Shown: positions 8,895 to 18,598, counted from the stretch's first letter. The stretch is 61,842 nucleotides of DNA from Candidatus Fimimorpha faecalis (GCA_018712075.1 DVHN01000056.1:1-61842); one strand, 5' to 3'. The notes: a model not told the origin generated them from the letters alone. Translations and numbers: made by a program.

Positions 8895-9442
8895 ATACAA
8901 GCCTCCTCTGTAATAATACAGTCTAATTTCCTATCCCATGGCTGTCTCGGAACATAGTCAGTTAATTGACATTCATATGCTAATGCAACCGACCGATAAT
9001 TTGGATGCATTTCCAAATAGCGGTCATAAAATCCACCCCCGTATCCAATTCGATATCTCTCTAAATCAAATACTGCTCCAGGAACGATGATTACTGCATC
9101 TTGTTCTTCCCTCAATGGACAATGCTCCATCGGCTCCAGGATTCCTTTTATGCTAGGTTCCAACTCATCCATGGAAAAAATCTGATAAAAATTTATAATT
9201 TCACCACATACTTTTGGCACTGCAACATTCTTTCCATCCTTCCACGCTTGCTGAATCAGCTTTTTTGTATCCACTTCTGCACGATAGGATACATACGTAT
9301 AAATGGACTGCGCCTGTGCATACCAGTCTGTGTGTAAAATTCTTTCTAATATCCTTTGATCTCTTTCCAAACGGTTTTCCAATGTTCGGCGTCTTAGAAG
9401 AAACTCTTTTCTAAGATATTTTTTCTGCTCCCTAATTTCCAT
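8891..9442 (-). CDS. 5-formyltetrahydrofolate cyclo-ligase
   Basis: Converts 5-formyl-THF to 5,10-methenyl-THF with ATP, feeding one-carbon metabolism. The C-terminal motif [12 protein letters not shown] near residue 130 and the IIVPGAVFD segment before it are diagnostic. The start MEIREQKK at 9442 has AGAAGAG upstream; a longer frame to 9472 has no ribosome site. It overlaps the preceding UPF0291 gene by 11 bases and the following proA by 4. About 183 residues, typical. Its link to proline genes seems to be operon structure rather than shared chemistry. Confidence 0.93.
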   Translation of the reverse strand: MEIREQKKYLRKEFLLRRRTLENRLERDQRILERILHTDWYAQAQSIYTYVSYRAEVDTKKLIQQAWKDGKNVAVPKVCGEIINFYQIFSMDELEPSIKGILEPMEHCPLREEQDAVIIVPGAVFDLERYRIGYGGGFYDRYLEMHPNYRSVALAYECQLTDYVPRQPWDRKLDCIITEEACI

Positions 9443-9671
9443 TTGCTCTTCTCTGCGCCATCCGTTCTTCATGACGTTTTTTCACATCAATAATTGTTCC
9501 ATCTTTTTCTTGAATTTGAATTGATTCCAAAGAACCTCTTAAGTTTCTTCGAATAGCTTCGATATATGCATGACGCAGTTTCGACTGTTCCAATGCTTCT
9601 TCTGGAGTTAATGTTCCAGCTTTTTGTTTTCGATATAATTCGTTAATTCTCGCAATATCTTTTTGATTCAT
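9432..9671 (-). CDS. UPF0291 / DUF896 family protein
   Basis: Small helical protein of the DUF896 family (YnzC-like), of unknown function. The signature is the N-terminal IARINELYRKQKAGTLTPEE followed by QSKLRHAYIEAIRRNL. 79 residues, normal. The ATG at 9671 is preceded by an AGAGGTGG site; a GTG at 9683 could extend it by four residues but lies inside that site. It lies between proB and the formyl-THF ligase, overlapping the latter. Confidence 0.9.
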   Translation of the reverse strand: MNQKDIARINELYRKQKAGTLTPEEALEQSKLRHAYIEAIRRNLRGSLESIQIQEKDGTIIDVKKRHEERMAQRRANGN

Positions 9672-9689
9672 AGATTTTCCCACCTCTTG

Positions 9690-10526
9690 TTATTCAATAT
9701 AATTTAATAAATCAAAGTTTTTCTTTCTATGTGCAACAAATAATGTACCAACGTCTTTTCCCTCTACAATATCCAAAATATTTCTTACATTGGACCCATT
9801 GGCAATTACCATATCAATCCCTGCTTCTACTGCAATTTTCGCAGCATCCAATTTTGCACTCATGCCTCCCGTTCCCAATTCACTCTTAGATGTGCTTTTT
9901 CCCATCTGTTTATACTGTTCCGTTAATTCCCAGACAATTGGAATCAAGGACGCATCTGGATTTCTAGATGGATCATCGGTGTACATTCCATCAATATCGG
10001 AAAGCAAAATTAATAAATCCGCATTCGTCAATGCTGCCACATAGGCGGAAAGATGATCATTATCTCCAAATTCAATTTCATACGTAGCAACCGTATCGTT
10101 TTCATTGACAATTGGAATTGCACCCATATTCAACAGCTCTTCAAATGTATTTCTTGCATTGAAACGATTTAAATTATTTTTTACTGTATTTTTAGTCATT
10201 AAGATTTGCGCTGCAACTTGACTGTATTCTGCAAATAATCGCTGGTACGTCATCATAAGACGTGCTTGACCAATGGCTGCAAGTGCCTGTTTTTCCGATG
10301 TTGTAGTTGGACGAGTTTTCATATGCATTGCCATTTTTCCGACTGCGATCGCACCAGAAGAGACTAGAATAACGTCTTTTCCCATCCCCCTCAAATCACA
10401 AAGTGCCCTTGTTAACTGTTCCATTTTTTGATAATCGACTTCTCCTGTCATTACATGTGTTAGTGAAGAAGATCCGATTTTAATTACTACTCTTTTTTTA
10501 TTTTTTAACTGTTCTCGTATCTCCAT
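9690..10526 (-). CDS. proB: Glutamate 5-kinase
   Basis: First enzyme of proline synthesis, phosphorylating glutamate. Amino-acid kinase fold: VVIKIGSSSLTH near the N-terminus, LVSSGAIAVGK near residue 50, and GTGGMSAKLDAAKIA near residue 210. At 278 residues it lacks the C-terminal PUA domain of the ~370-residue enteric enzyme, as in many Clostridia. The start at 10526 follows GGAGGG by about five bases; the frame could be extended to 10553 but without a site. Proline feedback inhibition is known for the family. Confidence 0.96.
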   Translation of the reverse strand: MEIREQLKNKKRVVIKIGSSSLTHVMTGEVDYQKMEQLTRALCDLRGMGKDVILVSSGAIAVGKMAMHMKTRPTTTSEKQALAAIGQARLMMTYQRLFAEYSQVAAQILMTKNTVKNNLNRFNARNTFEELLNMGAIPIVNENDTVATYEIEFGDNDHLSAYVAALTNADLLILLSDIDGMYTDDPSRNPDASLIPIVWELTEQYKQMGKSTSKSELGTGGMSAKLDAAKIAVEAGIDMVIANGSNVRNILDIVEGKDVGTLFVAHRKKNFDLLNYIE

Positions 10527-10605
10527 TTTTCCCTCCAACGCTGCTGTCAGCATAATGTCCTGACACGATCGGTCAAAGACTGTTTCTTATTTTACAATAT
10601 TTTTC

Positions 10606-12210
10606 CTATATAGTAAAGAGGGAGTTTGGAGCGTATCTCTGTACTATTTTTTCTGCCATACGCAGCCCATCCATTGCTGCTGAAGTAATTCCTCCTGCAT
10701 ATCCAGCTCCTTCTCCGCATGGATATAACCCTTTTATATTCGATTCTCCATTTTCATCTCTCGGAATTCGAACTGGAGAAGAAGTTCGGCTTTCCACTCC
10801 TGACAGCACAGCATCGGGACGATTAAACCCATGAATCATTGTTCCAAACGCCTCAATTCCTTCGATCAGAGAATCGTTTAACGGTGCTGGAAGCAGTTCT
10901 CTTAAATTCGCCATAAAATAATCGCCCTTCATCGAAGGGGTTACCCGTCCAAATGTTTTACTGCAACAATTTTCTTTAAAATCTCCATAAAGCTGTACTG
11001 GAATTTTTCCACTTCCAAGCTTATATGCCTTTTCTTCTAATTCTCTTTGAAATGCAATACCTCCAAGCGGTGTTGGATCTGGAAAATCTTCAGGAGTAAC
11101 CGTAACAATCAATGCTGCATTTGCATTTTGGGTATCACGGGCTGCATTGCTCATTCCATTAATAGCCAATCGTCCCTTTTCGGATGAAGCATTGACAACG
11201 TATCCTCCTGGACACATACAAAACGAATAAACGCCTCTTCCATTGCTTGTCTTTTTCGTCACTTTATACGGTGCCGCTCCCAACTCTTTTTGTTCTTCTA
11301 CTCCATACTGTGATTTTGTAATCATCTTCTGCGGATGTTCTATTCGCAGTCCAACTGCAAATGCTTTTCTTTGCATTTGAACTCCAATTTCATTTAAACG
11401 AGAAAACGTATCTCTTGCACTATGTCCAATTGCAAGCACAACTGCTTCACAGGGGATTTTTTCTTTTTCATTAACAGTAACCGAACAAATCGCTCCATCT
11501 CTGATTTCCAAATCCGTTACCTGACTTTCAAATCGAATCGTTCCTCCCCATTTCAAAATTTGTTCTCTCATATTCTTTACAACTAGGCGAAGTACATCCG
11601 TACCAATATGGGGCTTGCTGTCATATCGGATTTCTTCTGGGGCTCCTGATTTTACAAAAATTTCCAATACTTCTCGGTTTCGGAAATTCGTATCCTTCAC
11701 CAATGTATTCAATTTTCCATCGGAAAACGTTCCTGCGCCTCCCTCTCCAAACTGAACATTTGACTGTAAATTAAGCTCTCCTGTCTTCCAAAAATGTTCT
11801 ACCTGTTCGGCTCTTTTTTCTACTTGAGAACCTCTCTCCAAAAGCAGCGGTTCATACCCATATTTTGCCAGCATCCATGCACAAAACATTCCTGCCGGTC
11901 CGCTTCCAATAATAATTGGACGATGTTTTAAGTTCTTTTCTCCTGGTTTTGGAAATTGGTATTGTTCGATTGGCGCAATACAAACCTTATTATTTCGACA
12001 ATTTGCTGCAATTTGTTTTTCTTTCTTCACTTTTACATCTATAACATAAGAATAAAATAGCTGTGGCTTTTTTCTCGCATCAATCGAACGTCTACGAATA
12101 ATAATCGGACCAATTGCAGCAGTTGGAACTCGAAGCAGTTTTGCAATTTTCTGTTCCATTTCCTGTTTTGTATGAGAAACTGGAAGTTTCATATCCATAA
12201 TCCGAATCAT
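10606..12210 (-). CDS. FAD-dependent oxidoreductase (YdgR/uncharacterised flavoprotein type)
   Basis: Large FAD/NAD(P)-binding protein of about 534 residues, widely conserved in Firmicutes but without known substrate. It has an N-terminal ~80-residue domain (MDMKLPVSHTKQEMEQKIAK), a dinucleotide-binding motif IIIGSGPAGMFCAWMLAKYG near residue 100, and a C-terminal FAD segment GLYPCGEGAGYAGGITSAAMDG. Start at 12210 is preceded by AGGAGGAG. It overlaps the previous flavoprotein gene by four bases (ATGA), so the two are co-translated. The exact reaction cannot be given. Confidence 0.85.
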   Translation of the reverse strand: MIRIMDMKLPVSHTKQEMEQKIAKLLRVPTAAIGPIIIRRRSIDARKKPQLFYSYVIDVKVKKEKQIAANCRNNKVCIAPIEQYQFPKPGEKNLKHRPIIIGSGPAGMFCAWMLAKYGYEPLLLERGSQVEKRAEQVEHFWKTGELNLQSNVQFGEGGAGTFSDGKLNTLVKDTNFRNREVLEIFVKSGAPEEIRYDSKPHIGTDVLRLVVKNMREQILKWGGTIRFESQVTDLEIRDGAICSVTVNEKEKIPCEAVVLAIGHSARDTFSRLNEIGVQMQRKAFAVGLRIEHPQKMITKSQYGVEEQKELGAAPYKVTKKTSNGRGVYSFCMCPGGYVVNASSEKGRLAINGMSNAARDTQNANAALIVTVTPEDFPDPTPLGGIAFQRELEEKAYKLGSGKIPVQLYGDFKENCCSKTFGRVTPSMKGDYFMANLRELLPAPLNDSLIEGIEAFGTMIHGFNRPDAVLSGVESRTSSPVRIPRDENGESNIKGLYPCGEGAGYAGGITSAAMDGLRMAEKIVQRYAPNSLFTI

Positions 12211-13433
12211 ATTTTTTCTCCTCCTGCCGCATATCCTGCAATTGCTCCTGTTGACCATGCCCACTGCAGATTATAGCCGCCGCACATTCCATCTACGTCT
12301 AAAATTTCTCCTGCTGCATACAATCCTTTTACCAGTCTCGATTCCATTGTATATGGATCGAATTGGCTTAAATCTGCACCACCTGCACATACCTGTGCCT
12401 GTTCAAAAGAATTCACCCCTGTAACAGAAAGGGGGAATTGTTTTAATATCAAAGCTAACTGTGACTTTTCTTTTGCAGATAGTTTTTTCCAAAATCCCCT
12501 TCCAGAAAGATTTGCCTGTTTAAGCAAAATTGGAATTAATTTTTTCGGAAATAATCCGATTAATCCCTCTTCCAATGTTTTATCCATTCTCATTTTATAA
12601 CGAGAGTCTAAAAATTTCCCAACTTCCCAAATCTCCTTCTCTGGAAGAAAATCCAACTGTATCGTTACGGGCAGTCGTCTCTCCAGTGCCTTTGCTGCAT
12701 ATCGGCTTACTTGAAATACTGGAATTCCTGAAACTCCATAATCCGTAAGCTGTAGTTCTCCTTGATCGGATGCTTCCAACCTCCCATCCACAAACACAGA
12801 TATCTTTCCATCTGTCCGAATTCCTGCCCACTGTTTCAGGAAGTTTTCCTTACACCGAATTTGCACCAGTGCTGGAACTGGCGGAATCATTCGATGTCCA
12901 AACGAATGAAGCAACTCATAACCACTTCCATCACTGCCTTGCTTTGGAGCAGCTTTGGAGCCTGTTGCAATGATTACTTTTTCCGCTTCAAAATTCCCAC
13001 TGCCCGCTTCTACTATAAATTTCTTTTTTTTTCGAATCTTATTTACATGGGTTCCTAAAACGATATTGACATTTTGATGTTCCAGTTCCATACGAAGAAC
13101 ATCCAAAACTGCCGATGCCTGCTCCGACGCTGGATAGCAATAACCGAAACGACTTTTCAACACAACTCCTAATTCTTCAAAAAATTGTTTTGTTTCCATA
13201 TAAGAAAATTGTTTCAACACTTCTTTTACAAAAAATGGAGTGTCACTTCGAAAAAAACTGGAATCCATCCGTTCGTTTGTCAGATTACAGCGGCCATTTC
13301 CTGTTACTAATATCTTTTTCCCAACTTTATCATTATGTTCCAGCATCCATACTTGTGCATTCTTTCTGGCTGCAACAATGGCAGCCACCATGCCTGCTGC
13401 GCCGCCTCCAACAATGATAACTCTATTTTTCAC
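12207..13433 (-). CDS. HI0933/BaiN-like NAD(P)/FAD-dependent oxidoreductase
   Basis: Flavoprotein of the HI0933 (YhiN/BaiN) family; reductase activity toward steroid intermediates is known for one member, but most are uncharacterised. 408 residues, full length. The N-terminal VIIVGGGAAGMVAAI binds FAD, GKKILVTGNGRCNLTN is a strong family marker near residue 40, and the C-terminal GEILDVDGMCGGYNLQWAW completes it. The start is GTG at 13433 with an AGAAG site. It lies directly upstream of the second flavoprotein. Confidence 0.9.
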   Translation of the reverse strand: MKNRVIIVGGGAAGMVAAIVAARKNAQVWMLEHNDKVGKKILVTGNGRCNLTNERMDSSFFRSDTPFFVKEVLKQFSYMETKQFFEELGVVLKSRFGYCYPASEQASAVLDVLRMELEHQNVNIVLGTHVNKIRKKKKFIVEAGSGNFEAEKVIIATGSKAAPKQGSDGSGYELLHSFGHRMIPPVPALVQIRCKENFLKQWAGIRTDGKISVFVDGRLEASDQGELQLTDYGVSGIPVFQVSRYAAKALERRLPVTIQLDFLPEKEIWEVGKFLDSRYKMRMDKTLEEGLIGLFPKKLIPILLKQANLSGRGFWKKLSAKEKSQLALILKQFPLSVTGVNSFEQAQVCAGGADLSQFDPYTMESRLVKGLYAAGEILDVDGMCGGYNLQWAWSTGAIAGYAAGGEKI

Positions 13434-13453
13434 TTTTTCTTCTCTCTTTTTCT

Positions 13454-15124
13454 TTATTTTGGCAATAAATGTAATTTTTTTGCAATTACAACTAGCTTAT
13501 GTCCCATTGGTAATGTTCTCAGTTCTGCTTCATTCACACTGCGGAATAATACGGTACAAATAAAATAAACAACCACTGAAACAAGAATCGAAGCCATAAC
13601 ACAAATAAATAAGGAAATAAAACGTTCCGTTCCTCCCAGTAATTTTGCCAGACTATTATAAGTGAAGAAACAGAAAATTCCCATCACAACTGCGGATAGC
13701 AATGGAAGTATGTACAATTTTAAAATATTTTGCTGGTATCCCAAATATTTTGTAATAGCAAAACAATTTAATGTTGCCATACAAATTCCAAATCCCACAT
13801 AGGATACAATCACTCCATAAATTCCAATATTCATTTTCCATGTTACCAAATAGAATAACAGAATATGAACGCCAAGTGCGATTACAGCATTTTTGACTGG
13901 AACCGTCATTTTATTAATTCCCTGCAAAATGCCATTGGTCACTGTTGCAAGAGAAAAGAATAATACTGCAACACTTCCTACCATCAAATACAGGGCTGCG
14001 GAACTAGTATCATTACGGAATAGTAAATGAATCACTGGATCGGCTAAAATCATCAATCCAACCATGGATGGAATTGCGATATAAAGCACAACTTGCAATG
14101 TTGTTTTCGTTTTTACAATAATTGTTTTTCTATCTTTCTTTGCATAGGCTTCTGAAATAGAAGGAACGGCAGCCGATGCCATTGCCGATGCAAATGCAAC
14201 AGGGACATGAATGAGCAATAAGTATTTTGCACTATAGGCTCCCCATATCTCGTTGTACTGCTTCGTGTCCTGCATATAATAACTAAACAGACTAGCATCT
14301 ACTAAATCAATGATGTTATAAACTGCCGTACTGAGAATAACTGGTATGGCAGTTGCTACAATAATTTTGAAAAAAGTCCAACATGTTTCCGTACTTTCTG
14401 TACGATCTCTTTTTACTTTCTTCTTCAATACTCCATGATAAGCTTGGAATAAAATCAGGAAAAAAATTAATGCAATCAATGCTCCGACACCTGTACCAAT
14501 CGTACCGCCAGCAGCACCCCATGCATACTTATATTCTGTGGTTTGCTTCAGTTCGTCTACTTTTGAACCATAAGAAAATAACAATGCCGCTGCTCCTACG
14601 GATACAATCGCATTGATAATTTGTTCAATAATTTGAGAAAATGCAGTTGGGATCATCGTATGAAGCCCTTGGAAAAAGCCACGAAACGTTCCAAGAAATC
14701 CCATAATCAATATCGTTGGTGCCAGGAAACGCAGTGCAATGGATGCCAGCTCGTTTTTCATAAACGTAGCTGTAAAAAATTCCGCTCCAAATCCCACAAG
14801 TAAAGAGAAAATACCTCCTGAAATTGCTGAAAATATTAATGCACTTTTTAAAATTTTCTCTACGTTTTTCCATTTTCCAATTGCCGAATGAACGGAAACC
14901 AGTTTTGATACTGCCAATGGTAAACTATATGAGGATAATAAGAGCATCATAGAATAAATGGTATATGCATTGGAGTAATATCCATTGCCACTATCATGAA
15001 TAATATTGGTCATTGGAACACGATAGACAACTCCAATCAAACGTACTAAAATAGACGCCACTGCCAAAATGCTTCCCTGGACAACAAAATTTCGCCCCGT
15101 ACTGTTCTTCTTATTTTTATCCAT
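13454..15124 (-). CDS. SpoVB/MurJ-type polysaccharide (lipid II) flippase, MOP superfamily
   Basis: 556-residue polytopic membrane protein with about 14 hydrophobic helices. The N-terminus QGSILAVASILVRLIGVVYRVPM and the region SSYSLPLAVSKLVS match SpoVB-like flippases, which move lipid-linked cell-wall precursors across the membrane; in Bacillus SpoVB is needed for spore cortex. Neighbouring yqfC/yqfD are sporulation genes, which favours a SpoVB-like role. MurJ (vegetative) or a paralogue cannot be excluded by sequence alone. Start has an AAGAGG site. It follows ybeY by 14 bases. Confidence 0.82.
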   Translation of the reverse strand: MDKNKKNSTGRNFVVQGSILAVASILVRLIGVVYRVPMTNIIHDSGNGYYSNAYTIYSMMLLLSSYSLPLAVSKLVSVHSAIGKWKNVEKILKSALIFSAISGGIFSLLVGFGAEFFTATFMKNELASIALRFLAPTILIMGFLGTFRGFFQGLHTMIPTAFSQIIEQIINAIVSVGAAALLFSYGSKVDELKQTTEYKYAWGAAGGTIGTGVGALIALIFFLILFQAYHGVLKKKVKRDRTESTETCWTFFKIIVATAIPVILSTAVYNIIDLVDASLFSYYMQDTKQYNEIWGAYSAKYLLLIHVPVAFASAMASAAVPSISEAYAKKDRKTIIVKTKTTLQVVLYIAIPSMVGLMILADPVIHLLFRNDTSSAALYLMVGSVAVLFFSLATVTNGILQGINKMTVPVKNAVIALGVHILLFYLVTWKMNIGIYGVIVSYVGFGICMATLNCFAITKYLGYQQNILKLYILPLLSAVVMGIFCFFTYNSLAKLLGGTERFISLFICVMASILVSVVVYFICTVLFRSVNEAELRTLPMGHKLVVIAKKLHLLPK

Positions 15125-15138
15125 ATTTCTAACCTCTT

Positions 15139-15636
15139 TTATCTTGTAATTCCCATACTAGACAGAAGCTCGGATTGTTTTTTTTCCATGATTATCCGTT
15201 CCTCGTCTTCCATATGATCATATCCCATTAAATGGAACATACTATGTGCAACAAGAAATGCAAGTTCACGTTGGATACTATGGCCATAACTCTCTGCTTG
15301 TTCATATACTTTATCGACAGATATAATAATGTCTCCCAACATTAATTCTCCTGTCTCCAAATTAAAATAATCTTCTATATGATCTTCAATTCCTTCAAAG
15401 TTTCCTGGAGTCTGATAGTCCAGGAGAGGAAAAGACAGCACATCCGTTGGCCGATCGATCGACCGATATTCTTGATTTATTTCATGAATCTGCTCATCAT
15501 TGGTAAGAATCACATTCACCTCTGCTTCATATGGACATTGTTCCTTTTCCAGAGCCATAGCGATCACAGACTGAATCAATTGTTCATAATCAAAATCCAA
15601 TGGTTTTCTTGCTTCATATTCAATATTAAATGTCAT
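15139..15636 (-). CDS. ybeY: Endoribonuclease YbeY
   Basis: Metal-dependent single-strand RNase for 16S rRNA 3'-end maturation and ribosome quality control. The zinc motif HSMFHLMGYDH, near residue 130, supplies the three histidines; the flanking RELAFLVA and EEERIIMEKKQ are typical. 165 residues, normal. It sits 17 bases after phoH, the classic phoH-ybeY pairing. Confidence 0.95.
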   Translation of the reverse strand: MTFNIEYEARKPLDFDYEQLIQSVIAMALEKEQCPYEAEVNVILTNDEQIHEINQEYRSIDRPTDVLSFPLLDYQTPGNFEGIEDHIEDYFNLETGELMLGDIIISVDKVYEQAESYGHSIQRELAFLVAHSMFHLMGYDHMEDEERIIMEKKQSELLSSMGITR

Positions 15637-15653
15637 AAACTCTATTCTTCCTT

Positions 15654-16658
15654 TTATCTGCTTCTCGATGTAACTTTTGTTTTATAAATTGTCTTCGTTT
15701 TTTCTTTTTTTTCGTATTCATCATATGCTTGTACAATTTTTTGAACAAGCGGATGACGTACTACATCTTTATGATCGAAATAAATAACCCCGATATCTTC
15801 GATATCTTTTAATACTTTCAATGCAACATCCAATCCAGAAGTTTGTCCTGCGGGTAAGTCTTTTTGTGTCATATCTCCAGTTATTACTACTTTTGACCCA
15901 AAACCAATACGTGTTAAAAACATCTTCATCTGTGCAGGTGTCGTATTTTGTGCTTCATCCAATATAATATAGGCATTATCCAATGTGCGTCCTCTCATAT
16001 ATGCAAGCGGAGCAACTTCAATCAATCCCTTTTCGGAATTATGAATAAAACTGTCTGGCCCCATAATCTGGTATAATGCATCATACAATGGTCTTAAATA
16101 AGGATCAATTTTACTCTGTAAATCTCCAGGTAAAAAACCAAGTTTCTCCCCTGCTTCAATTGCAGGACGTGTTAAAATAATGCGTCCAACTTCTCCATCT
16201 TTGAAAGCCTGGATTGCCATTGCCATTGCTAAATAAGTCTTTCCTGTTCCAGCCGGTCCAACTCCAAATACAATCATCTTTTCCCGAATTCGATCGACAT
16301 ATTGCTTCTGTCCTAATGTTTTTGGCTTCACTGGCTTCCCATTGATCGTTCGACATATAATATCTTTGTCAATTTCCAGAATCTCATCTTCTTGATCTGA
16401 GAAAGCCAGCGAAAGTGCATAATCCACATTCTGTTCCATAATCAAATTTCCCCGTTTGGATAATTCAATTAAATTATTAAATACAGATTTTGCTTTATTT
16501 ACTGCACCCTGTGGTCCAATAATTTTTAATTCGCCATCTCTGGCAATCATAGTCACACGCAATGTACGTTCAATTTTCTTTACAAATACATCAAACTGAC
16601 CAAATACATTTCTTTGATGATCAGCTGGAACATCTACTATTGTTTCAATGATACTCAT
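15654..16658 (-). CDS. PhoH-family ATPase (PhoH-like)
   Basis: Cytoplasmic P-loop ATPase with probable RNA-related function. The N-terminal KH-like region covers about residues 1-110. Walker A GVGPAGTGKTYLAMAMA lies near residue 135 and Walker B AYIILDEAQNTTPAQMKMF near 232, with the TGDMTQKDLP motif after it. 334 residues, full length. Its start overlaps the end of yqfD by 14 bases, so the two are probably translated together, and ybeY follows. Confidence 0.94.
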   Translation of the reverse strand: MSIIETIVDVPADHQRNVFGQFDVFVKKIERTLRVTMIARDGELKIIGPQGAVNKAKSVFNNLIELSKRGNLIMEQNVDYALSLAFSDQEDEILEIDKDIICRTINGKPVKPKTLGQKQYVDRIREKMIVFGVGPAGTGKTYLAMAMAIQAFKDGEVGRIILTRPAIEAGEKLGFLPGDLQSKIDPYLRPLYDALYQIMGPDSFIHNSEKGLIEVAPLAYMRGRTLDNAYIILDEAQNTTPAQMKMFLTRIGFGSKVVITGDMTQKDLPAGQTSGLDVALKVLKDIEDIGVIYFDHKDVVRHPLVQKIVQAYDEYEKKEKTKTIYKTKVTSRSR

Positions 16659-17868
16659 TTGCTTCTCTCGTCTCCTCTACTTGCTGCTCCTGGGAAAGCT
16701 TTCCTGCTTTCTCATGTACTACAATCGTACCACTAGCAGTACAGCCATTACCATTCCATTTTATTGTAACATTATTTTGAATAATTTCTACCCCTAATTT
16801 TTTTAAATTTTCAAAATAATACTGCAAATTTCTTTCGCATAACTGTTTTGCCTCTGCCTCTGTGTAAAATTTCTCCGTTTCTTCATATATTCTCTCCTGA
16901 CAACTTCCATAATAAACTGGAATATAAAAATTAGAAAATAAATGACATTGATTTTTTGTCGTAATAACTTCCATATTTTCCTGTTTTTCTACTGGAAAAA
17001 TCTGAAAGCGATAATCGAACAATTGAACAAAATAATGGGTTTTCTCTTTTATATAATTTCTTTCTATATAGGAAGCGGGTACCGAATCTTTATATTCATA
17101 AGTTCTTTCCAATATAATATCTGCGTCTGCCTGAACACGATGCTGAGCCATCACACCTCCGCCATCATCCAATATTTCCAATGTTCCTGTAACGAGCACA
17201 TCACCAACTTCTACGGTATCTCCCTTATGTACTAGTGGAGTTCCTTTTCTTGTAATCACCGATACGACTACTCCATCCTTATCTGCAATGAGATCTCCTT
17301 CTTTATAATCTTTCTCTTCGATTTCCAATATTCCTGTATTTTCCTTTATCTTTACAACTAATCTCGTTCCATCAATTCGGGCAGAAACCCAATTAATATC
17401 TTCATATTCATTTCGAATGGCTTTTTCTAAATCTTCGCATACAACGTTATGAACCTGCATTCCTTGCACATATCCCTGAGAATGTAAAAATGTCATTAGT
17501 ACATCATCGGTATACTTTTGATTTCCCTCAAACTGAATGTCCCATATAAATAAAGACATAATATATAGAACAACAACAAATACGGCACAACTAATATAAG
17601 TAACTTTTCTATGACGATTGCGGTATAAAAAAAAGGGAAATCCACATTTTTTTACTATAAAGAGACGTGTGTGGGATTTATGTGCAATTGACCGAATTCT
17701 CCGAAAATCCTTTAAGTCCATCTGACATTCATAATATCCATCCCGATAGGTTAAATCTTGCAATACAATTTCATGGTTTCTGCAAAGATTTAAAAATCGC
17801 TCTGGCGAATGACTTATAATCCGAACTATTACAAACCCTCTATAATATTGAAGAATCTTTGTAATCAT
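16645..17868 (-). CDS. yqfD: Sporulation protein YqfD
   Basis: Sporulation membrane protein of the YqfD family, 407 residues. One membrane helix near residues 90-110 (VTYISCAVFVVVLYIMSLF), preceded by a cytoplasmic N-terminal domain and followed by a large extracytoplasmic domain containing KYTDDVLMTFLHSQG and the FEGNQKYTDD junction. Its role in mother-cell development is known genetically only. It lies between yqfC and phoH, as in Bacillus and Clostridium. Confidence 0.92.
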   Translation of the reverse strand: MITKILQYYRGFVIVRIISHSPERFLNLCRNHEIVLQDLTYRDGYYECQMDLKDFRRIRSIAHKSHTRLFIVKKCGFPFFLYRNRHRKVTYISCAVFVVVLYIMSLFIWDIQFEGNQKYTDDVLMTFLHSQGYVQGMQVHNVVCEDLEKAIRNEYEDINWVSARIDGTRLVVKIKENTGILEIEEKDYKEGDLIADKDGVVVSVITRKGTPLVHKGDTVEVGDVLVTGTLEILDDGGGVMAQHRVQADADIILERTYEYKDSVPASYIERNYIKEKTHYFVQLFDYRFQIFPVEKQENMEVITTKNQCHLFSNFYIPVYYGSCQERIYEETEKFYTEAEAKQLCERNLQYYFENLKKLGVEIIQNNVTIKWNGNGCTASGTIVVHEKAGKLSQEQQVEETREANEYH

Positions 17869-17879
17869 ATCTCAACCCC

Positions 17880-18140
17880 TTATTCATAGCATATGCTTTC
17901 AATGCATCCTGTCAACTTCAATTCCTCATAATTATAACAGACAATCCGAAGCCTTTTGCCACAAATACAAAGCCTTCCATCCCGGATCTGTAGCTTTAGA
18001 CAGCAATCATTATATTCCAGAATCCCTCGAAAGTTTTCTATACAAACTTCATGGTTTCCAATAGCAGTTACAATTACTGCTCCCAAAACACTATCTTTCG
18101 GAAGCTTTAACTGTTCTGCTAAACGTTCCATCCGTCTCAT
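17880..18140 (-). CDS. yqfC: Sporulation protein YqfC (YabP/YqfC family)
   Basis: Small protein of the YabP/YqfC family (86 residues), a sigma-E-controlled sporulation protein in Bacillus. The core motifs are NHEVCIENFRGILEYND and LCICGKRLRIVCYNYEEL. First in the run yqfC-yqfD-phoH-ybeY. The start at 18140 has AAAGGC about seven bases upstream; a second ATG three codons later is less well placed. The region upstream contains TTGACA and TATAAT strings but not at a proper spacing, so no promoter is claimed. Confidence 0.88.
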   Translation of the reverse strand: MRRMERLAEQLKLPKDSVLGAVIVTAIGNHEVCIENFRGILEYNDCCLKLQIRDGRLCICGKRLRIVCYNYEELKLTGCIESICYE

Positions 18141-18232
18141 TGCATCAGCCTTTCTGGATCATTTCCTTTAATTGCAAAGCAAATCTTTATTTCTTTCCAT
18201 TATATTCAAGTTGTTGTCAAACTATACTACAA

Positions 18233-18260
18233 CAGGCGGAATCCTTATGGACCCCGCCTG
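18233..18260 (-). terminator. Stem-loop between rpsU and yqfC, possible terminator
   Basis: Seven-base arms CAGGCGG/CCGCCTG with an inner TCC/GGA stem and a TTAT loop. It lies about 110 bases after the rpsU stop. The minus-strand sequence after it (TTGTAGT) is only weakly T-rich, so termination is plausible but not certain. The rest of the 230-base gap shows only a weak ACAGAAT/ATTCTGT inverted repeat. Confidence 0.5.
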
Positions 18261-18371
18261 CTTTAATGCACAAATTAAACTTTCCTATTACAGAATCTAA
18301 CTAACTTCTATATTAAATTCTGTTATTCTTCTTTTTTAGGTGAAATGGAATTCATTACATCCGCAAAAGAA

Positions 18372-18548
18372 TTAATTATACTTACGCTTTCTAGCAGCTT
18401 CAGACTTTTTCTTACGTCTTACACTTGGCTTTTCGTAATGTTCTCTCTTACGAATCTCCTGCTGAATACCTGCCTTTGCGCAGTTTCTCTTAAATCTGCG
18501 TAAAGCGCTATCTAAACTCTCGTTATCTTTCACGATTACATTCGACAT
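18372..18548 (-). CDS. rpsU: 30S ribosomal protein S21
   Basis: Ribosomal protein of the small-subunit platform, near the anti-Shine-Dalgarno end of 16S rRNA. The reading frame gives 58 residues starting [18 protein letters not shown] and ending RKRKYN, with the typical Arg/Lys-rich helices [11 protein letters not shown] and [18 protein letters not shown]. Start at 18548, with a GGAGGGAGG stretch upstream. It has its own strong promoter and a hairpin beside its ribosome site. Confidence 0.97.
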   Translation of the reverse strand: MSNVIVKDNESLDSALRRFKRNCAKAGIQQEIRKREHYEKPSVRRKKKSEAARKRKYN

Positions 18549-18570
18549 AAGCTCACACCTTACCTCCCTC

Positions 18571-18598
18571 CAGTTGTGTATTGTGCGTAATACAACTG
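18571..18598 (-). promoter_or_regulatory. Hairpin in the rpsU 5' leader, next to the ribosome site
   Basis: Inverted repeat CAGTTGTGTATT / AATACAACTG (one bulged base) occupies most of the short leader between the start of transcription (about 18618) and the GGAGGGAGG site. It could stabilise the message or act in S21 autoregulation; that is inference. Confidence 0.5.

Noticed and set aside
10535-10565. TGTCAG/CTGACA hairpin upstream of proB
   Set aside because: Only six pairs and no T-run; probably chance.
18141-18232. TTGACA and TATAAT strings upstream of yqfC
   Set aside because: They are separated by only 10 bases, too close for a promoter.
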